Shown here piece after piece: positions 8,568 through 15,684 of a DNA stretch of 64,000 nt; positions within the stretch are counted from its first letter, which is position 1; each line of letters opens with the position of its first letter. Made by a program: the position numbers and the translations under genes. The notes beneath the pieces were generated by a model. It worked only from the letters and a program-made list of their open reading frames with translations. It ran no database searches and was not told the DNA's origin. Location: assembly GCF_000093085.1 (NCBI RefSeq), contig NC_014219.1:3464384-3528383 (forward strand), given 5' to 3'. Source of the DNA: [Bacillus] selenitireducens MLS10. Lineage in GTDB: Bacteria > Bacillota > Bacilli > Bacillales > Salisediminibacteriaceae.

Positions 8568-9401
8568 ATGATGAACGAATTGGATCAACGTCTGTACCGG
8601 GAGCGCTGGTACTGGATCGACCATACCAACCCGAATATCTCCGGCAGCGCCATGAAGGCCTTTGCCATGGACGACACCCTCTGTCAGATCGCCGGAACAT
8701 CCGGCAATCAGGGCTTTGCACGCGGCTGGGTGCACCGCCCGACGGTCGTCCTCGGGATTCAGGACACACGCCTTCCCTCCGTTCAGGACGGGATCCGTTT
8801 TTTACGGAAACAGGGCTATGACGTGATCGCACGAAACTCCGGGGGACTCGCCGTCGTCCTCGATGAAGGGGTATATAACCTCTCCCTCGTCTTCTCTGAA
8901 GAACCGGGCCTCTCCATCGACCGCGGCTATGCGCATATGGTCGATTTGATCCGGCAGCTGTTTCCTGAAGCAGGCAAGGAGATTGAGGACGGCGAGATCG
9001 CCACGTCCTACTGTCCGGGGCGCTATGACCTGAGTATTGCCGACCGGAAGTTCGCCGGGATCTCCCAGCGGCGCATCCGCGGCGGCATTGCCGTGCAGAT
9101 CTACCTCGCCGTCACCGGCAGCGGCAGTGAGCGGGCTGCACTGATCCGGGATTTTTACGGCATTGCCACAAAAGGCGGCCCGGTCAAGTTTGACGTGCCG
9201 CACATTCAGCCGGACACGATGGCGTCATTGGAAGAACTGATAACGGGTCCCGTCCGTATAAACGAGGTGACAAGGCGCGTCCTCGGGCGATTGACGCATT
9301 GGGGAGACGAACTGTCCCATTGGGAAATGGACGAAGAAGCTGCAAGTCTCTATGAGACCCACCTCGGGCGCATCCAAAAACGGAACGACGATTTCCGGTA
9401 A
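8568..9401 (+). CDS. lipL: Octanoyl-[GcvH]:protein N-octanoyltransferase
   Basis: Lipoyl-relay enzyme that moves octanoyl groups from GcvH to the E2 subunits of 2-oxoacid dehydrogenases. It has 277 residues with a biotin/lipoate-ligase fold. The thioester-forming cysteine is C149 in SYCPGRYD and the conserved lysine is K161 in KFAGISQRR, positions nearly identical to B. subtilis LipL (C150 and K162 as I recall them). The RNSGGLAVVLD segment (about 89-99) is the ligand-binding loop. GGAG lies 7 bases before the ATG. Location next to pta and ywfO matches the B. subtilis ywfL region. Confidence 0.93.
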   Translation: MMNELDQRLYRERWYWIDHTNPNISGSAMKAFAMDDTLCQIAGTSGNQGFARGWVHRPTVVLGIQDTRLPSVQDGIRFLRKQGYDVIARNSGGLAVVLDEGVYNLSLVFSEEPGLSIDRGYAHMVDLIRQLFPEAGKEIEDGEIATSYCPGRYDLSIADRKFAGISQRRIRGGIAVQIYLAVTGSGSERAALIRDFYGIATKGGPVKFDVPHIQPDTMASLEELITGPVRINEVTRRVLGRLTHWGDELSHWEMDEEAASLYETHLGRIQKRNDDFR

Positions 9402-9409
9402 ACCATCAA

Positions 9410-9441
9410 AAGAAGCCGGGGGCATTCGCCTCCGGCTTCTT
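9410..9441. terminator. Bidirectional terminator after lipL
   Basis: A 10-bp stem AAGAAGCCGG/CCGGCTTCTT lies between convergent genes. The T run is short. Confidence 0.75.
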
Positions 9442-9457
9442 GAACGCGACCCGGTAT

Positions 9458-9940
9458 TCAGTTCTCATAGTTCACGTCAACGGTCTCCGGAAAGTCTTCC
9501 CCTTCAAAGTCCACGACCCAGACCGTGCGCTCCCCGACGTCAACGAAATCGGGCTCTCTGCCGTTCACGGTCACGCCGTCCCGGTTGTCAGGCATCACAC
9601 CCGTCACAAGCCCCTCATCTCCGAGGGTCACCGGTTCCTGAAGCCGCGAAGCGCCGAGCCAGTGCGCTTCTCCAGTCCAGCCGAACAGATTCTCTTTAAA
9701 GAAAATCACCGTCACTTCTCCTTCATGGGCCAGATAGGAAAACGCCTGACGATCGCCTTCCCAGTAGACCCGCTCATCGACAGTAATCCCCGAGAGCTGG
9801 CCTTCATTTTCAACATAATGATCGGCTGCCGCACTCAGATCAAAGTCGCTGGCTGTAAAGACGTTGTATATCGTAATGAGCATGAAGTTCATGGCAAACA
9901 GCCCGACAATCCCAAAGACGATCAAACCTTTGCTTTTCAT
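9458..9940 (-). CDS. Membrane-anchored protein of unknown function
   Basis: A 160-residue protein I do not recognise. Residues 5-27 are a single hydrophobic signal anchor with a short basic N-terminus (MKSK); no lipobox or clear cleavage site is seen. The remaining domain is strongly acidic and beta-rich, rich in Gly, Val and aromatic residues, and should face outside the membrane. AAGGGACG precedes the start. It lies 50 bases downstream of the queuosine-precursor transporter gene with no terminator seen between, so the two may share a transcript. No functional link is apparent. Confidence 0.75.
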   Translation of the reverse strand: MKSKGLIVFGIVGLFAMNFMLITIYNVFTASDFDLSAAADHYVENEGQLSGITVDERVYWEGDRQAFSYLAHEGEVTVIFFKENLFGWTGEAHWLGASRLQEPVTLGDEGLVTGVMPDNRDGVTVNGREPDFVDVGERTVWVVDFEGEDFPETVDVNYEN

Positions 9941-9990
9941 TTTGAATCGCGTCCCTTCACATAAGAAATACCTGCCTTGATTTTACCCAT

Positions 9991-10668
9991 TCAGTCCTTC
10001 GGCTTCAACCAGCGGGCAATATAGATAAACGGTGTGTCAATGACCGACACGATGAATTTGATGATATAGGTCGTAATAAAGATCTCCAGCCAGACGCCAA
10101 AGGAGTACCAGCCCCAAAACGCAATCGTACAGAAAATCAGCGTATCGACAAACTGACTGATGGCCGTACTGAACGTATTTCGCATCCAGAGCTGCCCGGG
10201 TCTGTGGAAAACCGTTTTAAAAAAGGCATAGATCTGTACGTCCAGAAGCTGGCTGATGACGTAAGCCGCGAGACTCCCGACGGCGACCTGCGGCAAGAGT
10301 TCAAAAATCGCCGCGAGATGCGGGTGGGCCATGTCATCGGCGTGGGGGATGAAGGCCACGACGAACTGCATGATGATTGAAGCGGCGATCAGCGAGCTGA
10401 AACCGAACCAGACGGCCTTACGCGCTTCTTTCTTGCCGTATTTCTCGTTCAGGATATCTGTCGCAAGAAAGACCGTCCCGTACATAATGTTGCCGAGGGT
10501 CGCGACGAGACCGAACAGTTCCACAAGCTTCAATACCTGCATGTTCGCAAGGACCGTCGAGAAGCCGATCCACACAAACAGCCCCGTCCGTCCGAAGAGG
10601 CGGTAGAAGACGAGCAGCATACTGAAATTGGCCACAGCAAAGATCAGCCAGAGGATTTCATTGGGCAT
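9991..10668 (-). CDS. Queuosine precursor transporter (YhhQ/DUF165 family)
   Basis: Integral membrane protein of 225 residues with about six hydrophobic segments, matching the YhhQ/QueT vitamin-like transporter family that takes up preQ0/preQ1 for tRNA queuosine synthesis. Family hallmarks are the cytoplasmic NEKYGKKEARKAV loop, SQLLDVQIYAFF, and the STAISQFVDTLIF helix. GGGGAG precedes the ATG. I looked for a preQ1 riboswitch upstream and did not find one. Substrate assignment rests on the family only. Confidence 0.85.
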   Translation of the reverse strand: MPNEILWLIFAVANFSMLLVFYRLFGRTGLFVWIGFSTVLANMQVLKLVELFGLVATLGNIMYGTVFLATDILNEKYGKKEARKAVWFGFSSLIAASIIMQFVVAFIPHADDMAHPHLAAIFELLPQVAVGSLAAYVISQLLDVQIYAFFKTVFHRPGQLWMRNTFSTAISQFVDTLIFCTIAFWGWYSFGVWLEIFITTYIIKFIVSVIDTPFIYIARWLKPKD

Positions 10669-10740
10669 AATGATTCACACTCCCCTTGTTGATTGACAAT
10701 CAAGATTGATGTAAAACCGGAACACAGCCTTCACGAAAAC

Positions 10741-10772
10741 GAAAAAGAGCGGATGCGTATGTCCGCTCTTTT
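10741..10772 (-). terminator. Terminator after pta
   Basis: An 11-bp stem (AAAAGAGCGGA/TCCGCTCTTTT) with an 8-base loop continues into a T run on the minus strand. Confidence 0.85.
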
Positions 10773-10796
10773 CTCTATAAACCGTTTCCGCCTGGA

Positions 10797-11774
10797 TCAG
10801 TCTGCAAGTCCCTGCATCGCTGTGATAAGAGACAGCTTGTACACGTCTTCCACATTACAGCCGCGGGACAGGTCATTCACCGGCTGGTTCAGTCCCTGAA
10901 GGATCGGGCCGATGGCTTCGAATCCGCCAAGGCGCTGGGCCACTTTGTAGCCGATGTTGCCTGCTTCAAGGCTCGGGAAGATGAACGTGTTTGCTTCCCC
11001 GTTTAACGGCGAATCCGGTGCCTTCTTTTTGGCAACGGACGGCACAAATGCCGCGTCAAACTGAAATTCTCCGTCCACGACGAGGTTCGGATCCTTCTCT
11101 TTGGCAAGGGCCGTTGCTTCAACGACTTTTTCCGTTTCCGGGCTCACGGCAGAGCCTTTCGTGGAGAAGCTGAGCATGGCGACTTTCGGGTCAATATCAA
11201 AGACACGGGCCGTTTTTGCTGCTTCCACAGCGGTTTCGGCCATGTCGCTTGCATCAGGGGCGATATTGATCGCACAGTCACCGAAGATGTATCGTTCGTC
11301 ATTACGGACCATGACGAATGCGCCGGACGTTTTCTTCACGCCTTCTTTTGTCTTGATAATCTGCAGGGCCGGACGGACGGTGTCACCCGTCGCATGAGCC
11401 GCACCGCTCACCAGACCGCTGGCAAGGCCGGTATAGACAAGCATCGTCCCGAAATAGTTCGGGGTCTTCAAAATCTCTTGGGCCTGTTCTTTCGTGTTCT
11501 TGCCTTTACGGCGTTCCACGAACGCATCGACGAGGGCGTCAAAGCCGTCATACGTCTCCGGGTCATAGATCGTCAGGTCATCAACATTGACGCCGGCCTC
11601 TCCCGCCTTCGCTTTGACTTCATCAGGGTTGCCGACAAGAAGCGGCTCAAGGATTCCTTCTTTTTTTAATCGGACCGTCGCTTCGAGAATCCGTTCATCG
11701 GTACCTTCCGGAAAAACAATCGACGGTTTGACAGTTTTTACTTTTTCCGCGATTGCGGTAAACATATCACTCAC
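10797..11774 (-). CDS. pta: Phosphate acetyltransferase
   Basis: Interconverts acetyl-CoA and acetyl phosphate, the first step of overflow acetate production with acetate kinase. It has 325 residues (B. subtilis Pta 323), a single-domain enzyme without the N-terminal regulatory part of the E. coli form. Visible landmarks are SIVFPEGTDERILEA at the N-terminus, TGLASGLVSGAAHATGDTVR around the middle, and the C-terminal FIFPSLEAGNIGYK segment. The start is GTG with AAGGAGG seven bases upstream. I did not find a clear CcpA box in the upstream gap. It lies between lipL and hemQ, as in B. subtilis. Confidence 0.97.
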   Translation of the reverse strand: MSDMFTAIAEKVKTVKPSIVFPEGTDERILEATVRLKKEGILEPLLVGNPDEVKAKAGEAGVNVDDLTIYDPETYDGFDALVDAFVERRKGKNTKEQAQEILKTPNYFGTMLVYTGLASGLVSGAAHATGDTVRPALQIIKTKEGVKKTSGAFVMVRNDERYIFGDCAINIAPDASDMAETAVEAAKTARVFDIDPKVAMLSFSTKGSAVSPETEKVVEATALAKEKDPNLVVDGEFQFDAAFVPSVAKKKAPDSPLNGEANTFIFPSLEAGNIGYKVAQRLGGFEAIGPILQGLNQPVNDLSRGCNVEDVYKLSLITAMQGLAD

Positions 11775-11916
11775 GGGAAAACCTCCTTATTTACTCACTA
11801 TTTCTAATCATACCTTGTTTTTATGCGAATTTAAATTGTTTCAGGCTCAAAAACCGGAAGTTTTAATTTTCAGACACGATTTCCGTCACGATTTCGCCAA
11901 AATCCGAGATCTCTCC

Positions 11917-11946
11917 TTGAATCCGGTTGGAAAAGAACGGTATAAT
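11917..11946 (+). promoter_or_regulatory. Promoter of the dienoyl-CoA reductase/crotonase operon
   Basis: TTGAAT (11917-11922), an 18-base spacer and a consensus TATAAT (11941-11946), 52 bases before the ATG. Confidence 0.75.
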
Positions 11947-11963
11947 GAATGAATAATCACTCA
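11946..11963. promoter_or_regulatory. FadR operator over the -10 region
   Basis: TGAATGAATAATCACTCA matches the Bacillus FadR (TetR family) consensus TGAATGAMTANTCATTCA at 17 of 18 positions. It starts on the last base of the -10 box, so a bound repressor would block initiation; long-chain acyl-CoA would relieve it. The consensus is recalled from B. subtilis work. Confidence 0.8.
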
Positions 11964-11997
11964 TTATGAATCTGAACTTCACAAGGAGGATGTACCG

Positions 11998-13926
11998 ATG
12001 TCTACAGAGGCGCTATTTAAACCTGTCACCATCAACGGACTTTCCCTTCGTTCCCGGGTCATTATGGGATCGATGCACGTCGGACTTGAGAGCATGGATC
12101 GGGGTGACGAGCGGCTGATTGCCTTTTACCGGGAACGGGCCCGCCACGAAGTGGGGCTTATCGTCACCGGCGGGGCTGCCGTCAATCCGGAAGGAAGCGG
12201 CGGTGTCGGCTTTATGACGATTTACGAACCGGAAGACGTGGAACGCTGGAAACCCCTCACTAAAGCCATCGACGATGAGGGGAGCGCCATCGCCCTGCAG
12301 CTCTTTCACGCGGGCCGCTACGCCTACAAGGCGCTAACCCAGGTCGATCCGGTTGCCCCGTCCGCCATTCAGTCCCCGATTAACCCTGATGTTCCTGTCG
12401 CACTGTCCGATGAAGGCGTCAGGCAGACGATCCGGGATTTTGCCAACGGCGCGAAGAACGCGAAAGAGGCAGGATTCCATGCCGTGGAAATCATGGGTTC
12501 AGAGGGGTATCTCATCAATCAGTTCATCTCCCCTGTCACCAATCAGCGGGATGACGACTGGGGCGGCAGCTTCGAAAAGCGGATCCGCCTGCCCATCGAA
12601 GTGACAAAAGCGGTGCGCGAGGCCGTCGGACCAGATTATCCCGTCATCTTTCGCATGTCCGGGCTCGACCTGATTGAAGGCAGCACCACCGACGAAGAAA
12701 CCCTCGAGCTTGCCAAAGCCCTTGAAGAGGCCGGGGCGGATGTTCTGAATGTCGGGATCGGCTGGCATGAATCCCGTGTGCCGACGATCTCCATGAAGGT
12801 GCCGCGCATGCAGTTCGTGCCGGTCGCAGAGCGGATTGCCGATGCTGTCGGTGTCCCCGTCGTTGCATCGAACCGCATCAATGACCCCCGGGACGCAGCG
12901 AAGATCATAGCCAACTCAAAGGTCGCACTCGTCTCCATGGCCCGCCCGTTTCTCGCGGACCCGGCCATCGTTTCCAAAGGAAAAGAGGGGCGTTTTGACG
13001 ACATCAATACGTGCATCGCCTGTAACCAGGCGTGTCTCGATCACGTCTTCGAGATGAAACCGGCATCGTGCCTCGTTAATCCGGAGGCAGGACGTGAACT
13101 CGACTGGGCCCTGACCCCGGCCGACACACCAAAGCAAATCGTCATCGTCGGGGCCGGTCCCGGCGGCCTTGAAGCAGCCAGGGCTGCGGCAGAACGCGGC
13201 CATAAGGTAACCCTGATCGATGAGAAGAGCGAAATCGGCGGACAGCTGAACTATTCGAAAAACATCCCGGGGAAACAGGAATTCTTTGAAACACTCCGTT
13301 ATTACCGGGTTCAGCTCGACAAACTCGGCGTAAACGTTATCCTCAGCAAGCGCGTTTCCGGTGACGATCCTCTCTTCCGTGACGCCGACGAAGTAATTGT
13401 GGCAACGGGGATTACCCCGCGCGTGCCGGATATTCCGGGAATCGGGGAAGGACGCGTGCTCGGTTACCGGGACGTATTTGAAGGAGCTTCACCAGGTGAG
13501 AAGGTAACGATTATCGGCGGTGGCGGCATCGCCTGCGACGCGGCGCTCTACATGATGGAGCGGGGCACGAAAGAAGTCACCCTCCTGCAGCGGAGCAAGT
13601 CCTTTGCAAAGGGAATCGGTAAAACAACCCGCTGGGCGACGATTCTCGAGCTGAAGCAAAAAGGCATCACCATGATCGGCGGCATTGAATCTTACTCTGG
13701 TATTGAAGGCGGGACCGTCACCTTCGTCAAAAACGGGAAAGAAGAAGCCGTTGACGCAGACACCATTGTGCTCGCAGCCGGACAGCTCGTCAACAACACC
13801 CTCGCCGACGAACTGAAGGCAACCGGCAAACCCGTTCATATCATCGGTGGTGCCAAAGATGCCCTCGGTCTCGATGCAAAGCAGGCGATCTATGACGGCG
13901 CAGCCCTCGCCCGCGCCATTCAGTAA
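11998..13926 (+). CDS. 2,4-dienoyl-CoA reductase-like flavin enzyme
   Basis: Old-yellow-enzyme-type oxidoreductase of 642 residues, the length of E. coli FadH. An N-terminal FMN-binding TIM barrel (about 1-330) is followed by a four-cysteine iron-sulphur motif (C339, C342 and C346 in CIACNQACL, with a fourth near 358). Then come a dinucleotide-binding fold with IVIVGAGPGGLEAA (about 380) and a second GGGGIACDAALYM site (about 505). It would reduce 2,4-dienoyl-CoA from unsaturated fatty acids using NAD(P)H. AAGGAGG precedes the ATG. It heads an operon with a crotonase gene and sits under a FadR box. Related trimethylamine dehydrogenase and enoate reductase share the architecture. Confidence 0.88.
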   Translation: MSTEALFKPVTINGLSLRSRVIMGSMHVGLESMDRGDERLIAFYRERARHEVGLIVTGGAAVNPEGSGGVGFMTIYEPEDVERWKPLTKAIDDEGSAIALQLFHAGRYAYKALTQVDPVAPSAIQSPINPDVPVALSDEGVRQTIRDFANGAKNAKEAGFHAVEIMGSEGYLINQFISPVTNQRDDDWGGSFEKRIRLPIEVTKAVREAVGPDYPVIFRMSGLDLIEGSTTDEETLELAKALEEAGADVLNVGIGWHESRVPTISMKVPRMQFVPVAERIADAVGVPVVASNRINDPRDAAKIIANSKVALVSMARPFLADPAIVSKGKEGRFDDINTCIACNQACLDHVFEMKPASCLVNPEAGRELDWALTPADTPKQIVIVGAGPGGLEAARAAAERGHKVTLIDEKSEIGGQLNYSKNIPGKQEFFETLRYYRVQLDKLGVNVILSKRVSGDDPLFRDADEVIVATGITPRVPDIPGIGEGRVLGYRDVFEGASPGEKVTIIGGGGIACDAALYMMERGTKEVTLLQRSKSFAKGIGKTTRWATILELKQKGITMIGGIESYSGIEGGTVTFVKNGKEEAVDADTIVLAAGQLVNNTLADELKATGKPVHIIGGAKDALGLDAKQAIYDGAALARAIQ

Positions 13927-13962
13927 CCCTACCAACAGAGAAAACCAAAGGAGGAATGACAG

Positions 13963-14697
13963 GTGAATACCGTAAATTATGTGATCGAATCCGGCATCGC
14001 GACGATTCAGATGAATCGCCCGGAGGTGCGTAACGCCATCAACGAAGAGATGCACCGAGATCTGTATCAGGCTTTTCAGGAAGCACGACGCGACGAGGAT
14101 GTGAAGGTGATAGTTTTGACCGGGATTGATGACGCCTTTTCCGCCGGAGCGGATATCAAGAGCATCCCGGTTGAGGAGATGGACAGCTTTGATCACGGCA
14201 CGTATCTTGAGGAGTATTACAATCCGCTCGTCACACTCATCGAAAACATCGAGAAACCCGTCGTCGCCTATATCAACGGCACGGCAGTGGGCGCGGGACT
14301 GAGCCTTGCCCTTGCCTGTGATATGCGGTTTGCCGAAGAAGACGCCAAACTCGCCCTCAGCTTTTTCGGCATCGGCCTGACGCCTGACGCAGGCGCAAGC
14401 TACTATCTTCCTCGCCTCGTCGGACTCGGTAACGCCATCGCCCTTGGCACCGGGAAACCGTTCACGGTCAAAGAAGGCATGCATTTGGGCCTGATCCAGG
14501 GCGTAGGCAACCCTGTCGAGACCGTCATGCAGCTGAAACGTGTGCCACATCCGGCCTACAGCTGGATGAAGAAGAACATGAAGTTCGGTATGGAAAACAG
14601 CCTCGAAGCCACGTTGGAACAGGAAATTGAGGGCCAGCGTGCCGCAGGCAGCTCCGAGGCCCATAAAGCCGCCGTCCGGGCCTTCCTGTCCCGTTGA
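13963..14697 (+). CDS. Enoyl-CoA hydratase/isomerase (crotonase family)
   Basis: Cytoplasmic acyl-CoA hydratase or isomerase of 244 residues, slightly shorter than the usual 255-265. The start is GTG with AAAGGAGG eight bases upstream, 36 bases after the reductase stop. Oxyanion-hole residues lie in FSAGADIKS (about 61-69) and in the GTAVGAGLSLALACDMRFA helix (about 107-125). The LTPDAGASYYLPRLVG segment, with an Asp where hydratases often have Glu, resembles PaaG-type isomerases. With the upstream reductase it would process double bonds during beta-oxidation of unsaturated fatty acids. Hydratase versus isomerase activity cannot be settled by eye. Confidence 0.88.
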   Translation: MNTVNYVIESGIATIQMNRPEVRNAINEEMHRDLYQAFQEARRDEDVKVIVLTGIDDAFSAGADIKSIPVEEMDSFDHGTYLEEYYNPLVTLIENIEKPVVAYINGTAVGAGLSLALACDMRFAEEDAKLALSFFGIGLTPDAGASYYLPRLVGLGNAIALGTGKPFTVKEGMHLGLIQGVGNPVETVMQLKRVPHPAYSWMKKNMKFGMENSLEATLEQEIEGQRAAGSSEAHKAAVRAFLSR

Positions 14698-14725
14698 TGC
14701 ATCTGTTTACTTTGTTCTAATTGAG

Positions 14726-14774
14726 AATATCCCTGTGTGATTGAGACTCTCATCACGCAGGGATATTTTATTTT
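14726..14774 (+). terminator. Terminator of the beta-oxidation pair
   Basis: AATATCCCTG pairs with CAGGGATATT around an inner GTGAT/ATCAC stem, followed by TTTTATTTT. Confidence 0.87.
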
Positions 14775-14788
14775 CAGGCCCCTCACAC

Positions 14789-14817
14789 TTGGTTATTGAT
14801 ACTGATTTTAGTATAAT
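14789..14817 (+). promoter_or_regulatory. Sigma-A promoter of hemQ with flanking direct repeats
   Basis: TTGGTT (14789-14794), a 17-base spacer and TATAAT (14812-14817). TGATACTGA occurs at 14797-14805, inside the spacer, and again at 14831-14839, just downstream, so it may be a repeated regulator site. Confidence 0.65.
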
Positions 14818-14856
14818 AGTTGATGGTAACTGATACTGACAATTGGAGTGATTATA

Positions 14857-15600
14857 ATGGCAGAACCGGCAAAAACACTGGACGGCTGGTACGTCCTTCA
14901 CGATTTACGCAGCGTGGACTGGGCATCCTGGAAGAAACTGAGTCCGACGGAGCGGGAGAACATCCTCTCTGAGTTTCACAGCCACCTCGAAAAGTGGGAC
15001 GCAGTAGAGGCTTCACAGGAAGGCAGCCATGGCATGTACAAAATGATGGGTCAAAAATCAGACATCATGTTCATGTGGCTCCGCCCGACGATGGACGAGC
15101 TTCATGAGATTGAGCATGCCTTTAACAAATCCGGACTCGCGGAATTCCTGATCCCGAACTATTCCTATGTCTCCGTCGTGGAACTCAGCAACTACCTCCC
15201 TGCGGACAAGGATCCGAATGAAGATCCGGAGATTCAGGCACGGCTGAAACCGATCCTTCCGAAATGGCAGTACGTCTGTTTTTATCCGATGGACAAGCGC
15301 CGCGAGGGCAATGACAACTGGTATATGCTCGACATGGAAGACCGTCAGACGATGATGCGCAGTCACGGCATGATCGGCCGCGGCTATGCCGGCAAAGTCC
15401 GCCAGATCATCAGCGGGTCCGTCGGCTTCGACGACTGGGAGTGGGGCGTGACGCTTTATGCCCACGATATGCTTCAGTTTAAGAAGCTCGTGTATGAAAT
15501 GCGCTTTGACGAAGTCAGCGCCCGTTACGGCGAATTCGGCTCGTTCTTTGTCGGCATGCAGCTCCCTGCAAAAGAGCTCGGCGACTATTTTTACGTGTAA
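14857..15600 (+). CDS. hemQ: Coproheme decarboxylase HemQ (YwfI)
   Basis: Last enzyme of the coproporphyrin-dependent heme pathway of Gram-positive bacteria: it decarboxylates two propionates of coproheme to give heme b, using peroxide. It has 247 residues of the chlorite-dismutase fold. The catalytic tyrosine is Y143 with K147 in CFYPMDKRR, and the proximal histidine is H170 in MRSHGMIGR. The start is the ATG with GGAG eight bases upstream rather than a GTG three codons earlier that overlaps that site. It has its own promoter and terminator. The name chlorite dismutase would be misleading here. Confidence 0.95.
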   Translation: MAEPAKTLDGWYVLHDLRSVDWASWKKLSPTERENILSEFHSHLEKWDAVEASQEGSHGMYKMMGQKSDIMFMWLRPTMDELHEIEHAFNKSGLAEFLIPNYSYVSVVELSNYLPADKDPNEDPEIQARLKPILPKWQYVCFYPMDKRREGNDNWYMLDMEDRQTMMRSHGMIGRGYAGKVRQIISGSVGFDDWEWGVTLYAHDMLQFKKLVYEMRFDEVSARYGEFGSFFVGMQLPAKELGDYFYV

Positions 15601-15613
15601 TAACGGTTAATTT

Positions 15614-15648
15614 AAAGCGGATCCTGCTTATTTGCAGGATCCGCTTTT
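15614..15648. terminator. Bidirectional terminator between hemQ and the GH2 gene
   Basis: A perfect 14-bp stem AAAGCGGATCCTGC/GCAGGATCCGCTTT with a 6-base loop and a T run on the plus strand. Confidence 0.9.
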
Positions 15649-15684
15649 CATTCACCTGTAAAAAACAGATGAACGTGAGGGGGC

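Noticed and set aside
10669-10740. Possible preQ1 riboswitch upstream of the queuosine-precursor transporter
   Set aside because: I looked for the short pseudoknot core and its A-rich tail and found neither.
13489-14664. 391-codon open frame on the minus strand
   Set aside because: It lies antisense to the dienoyl-CoA reductase and crotonase genes, which have strong motifs, ribosome binding sites and a promoter. The reverse frame shows no recognisable domain.
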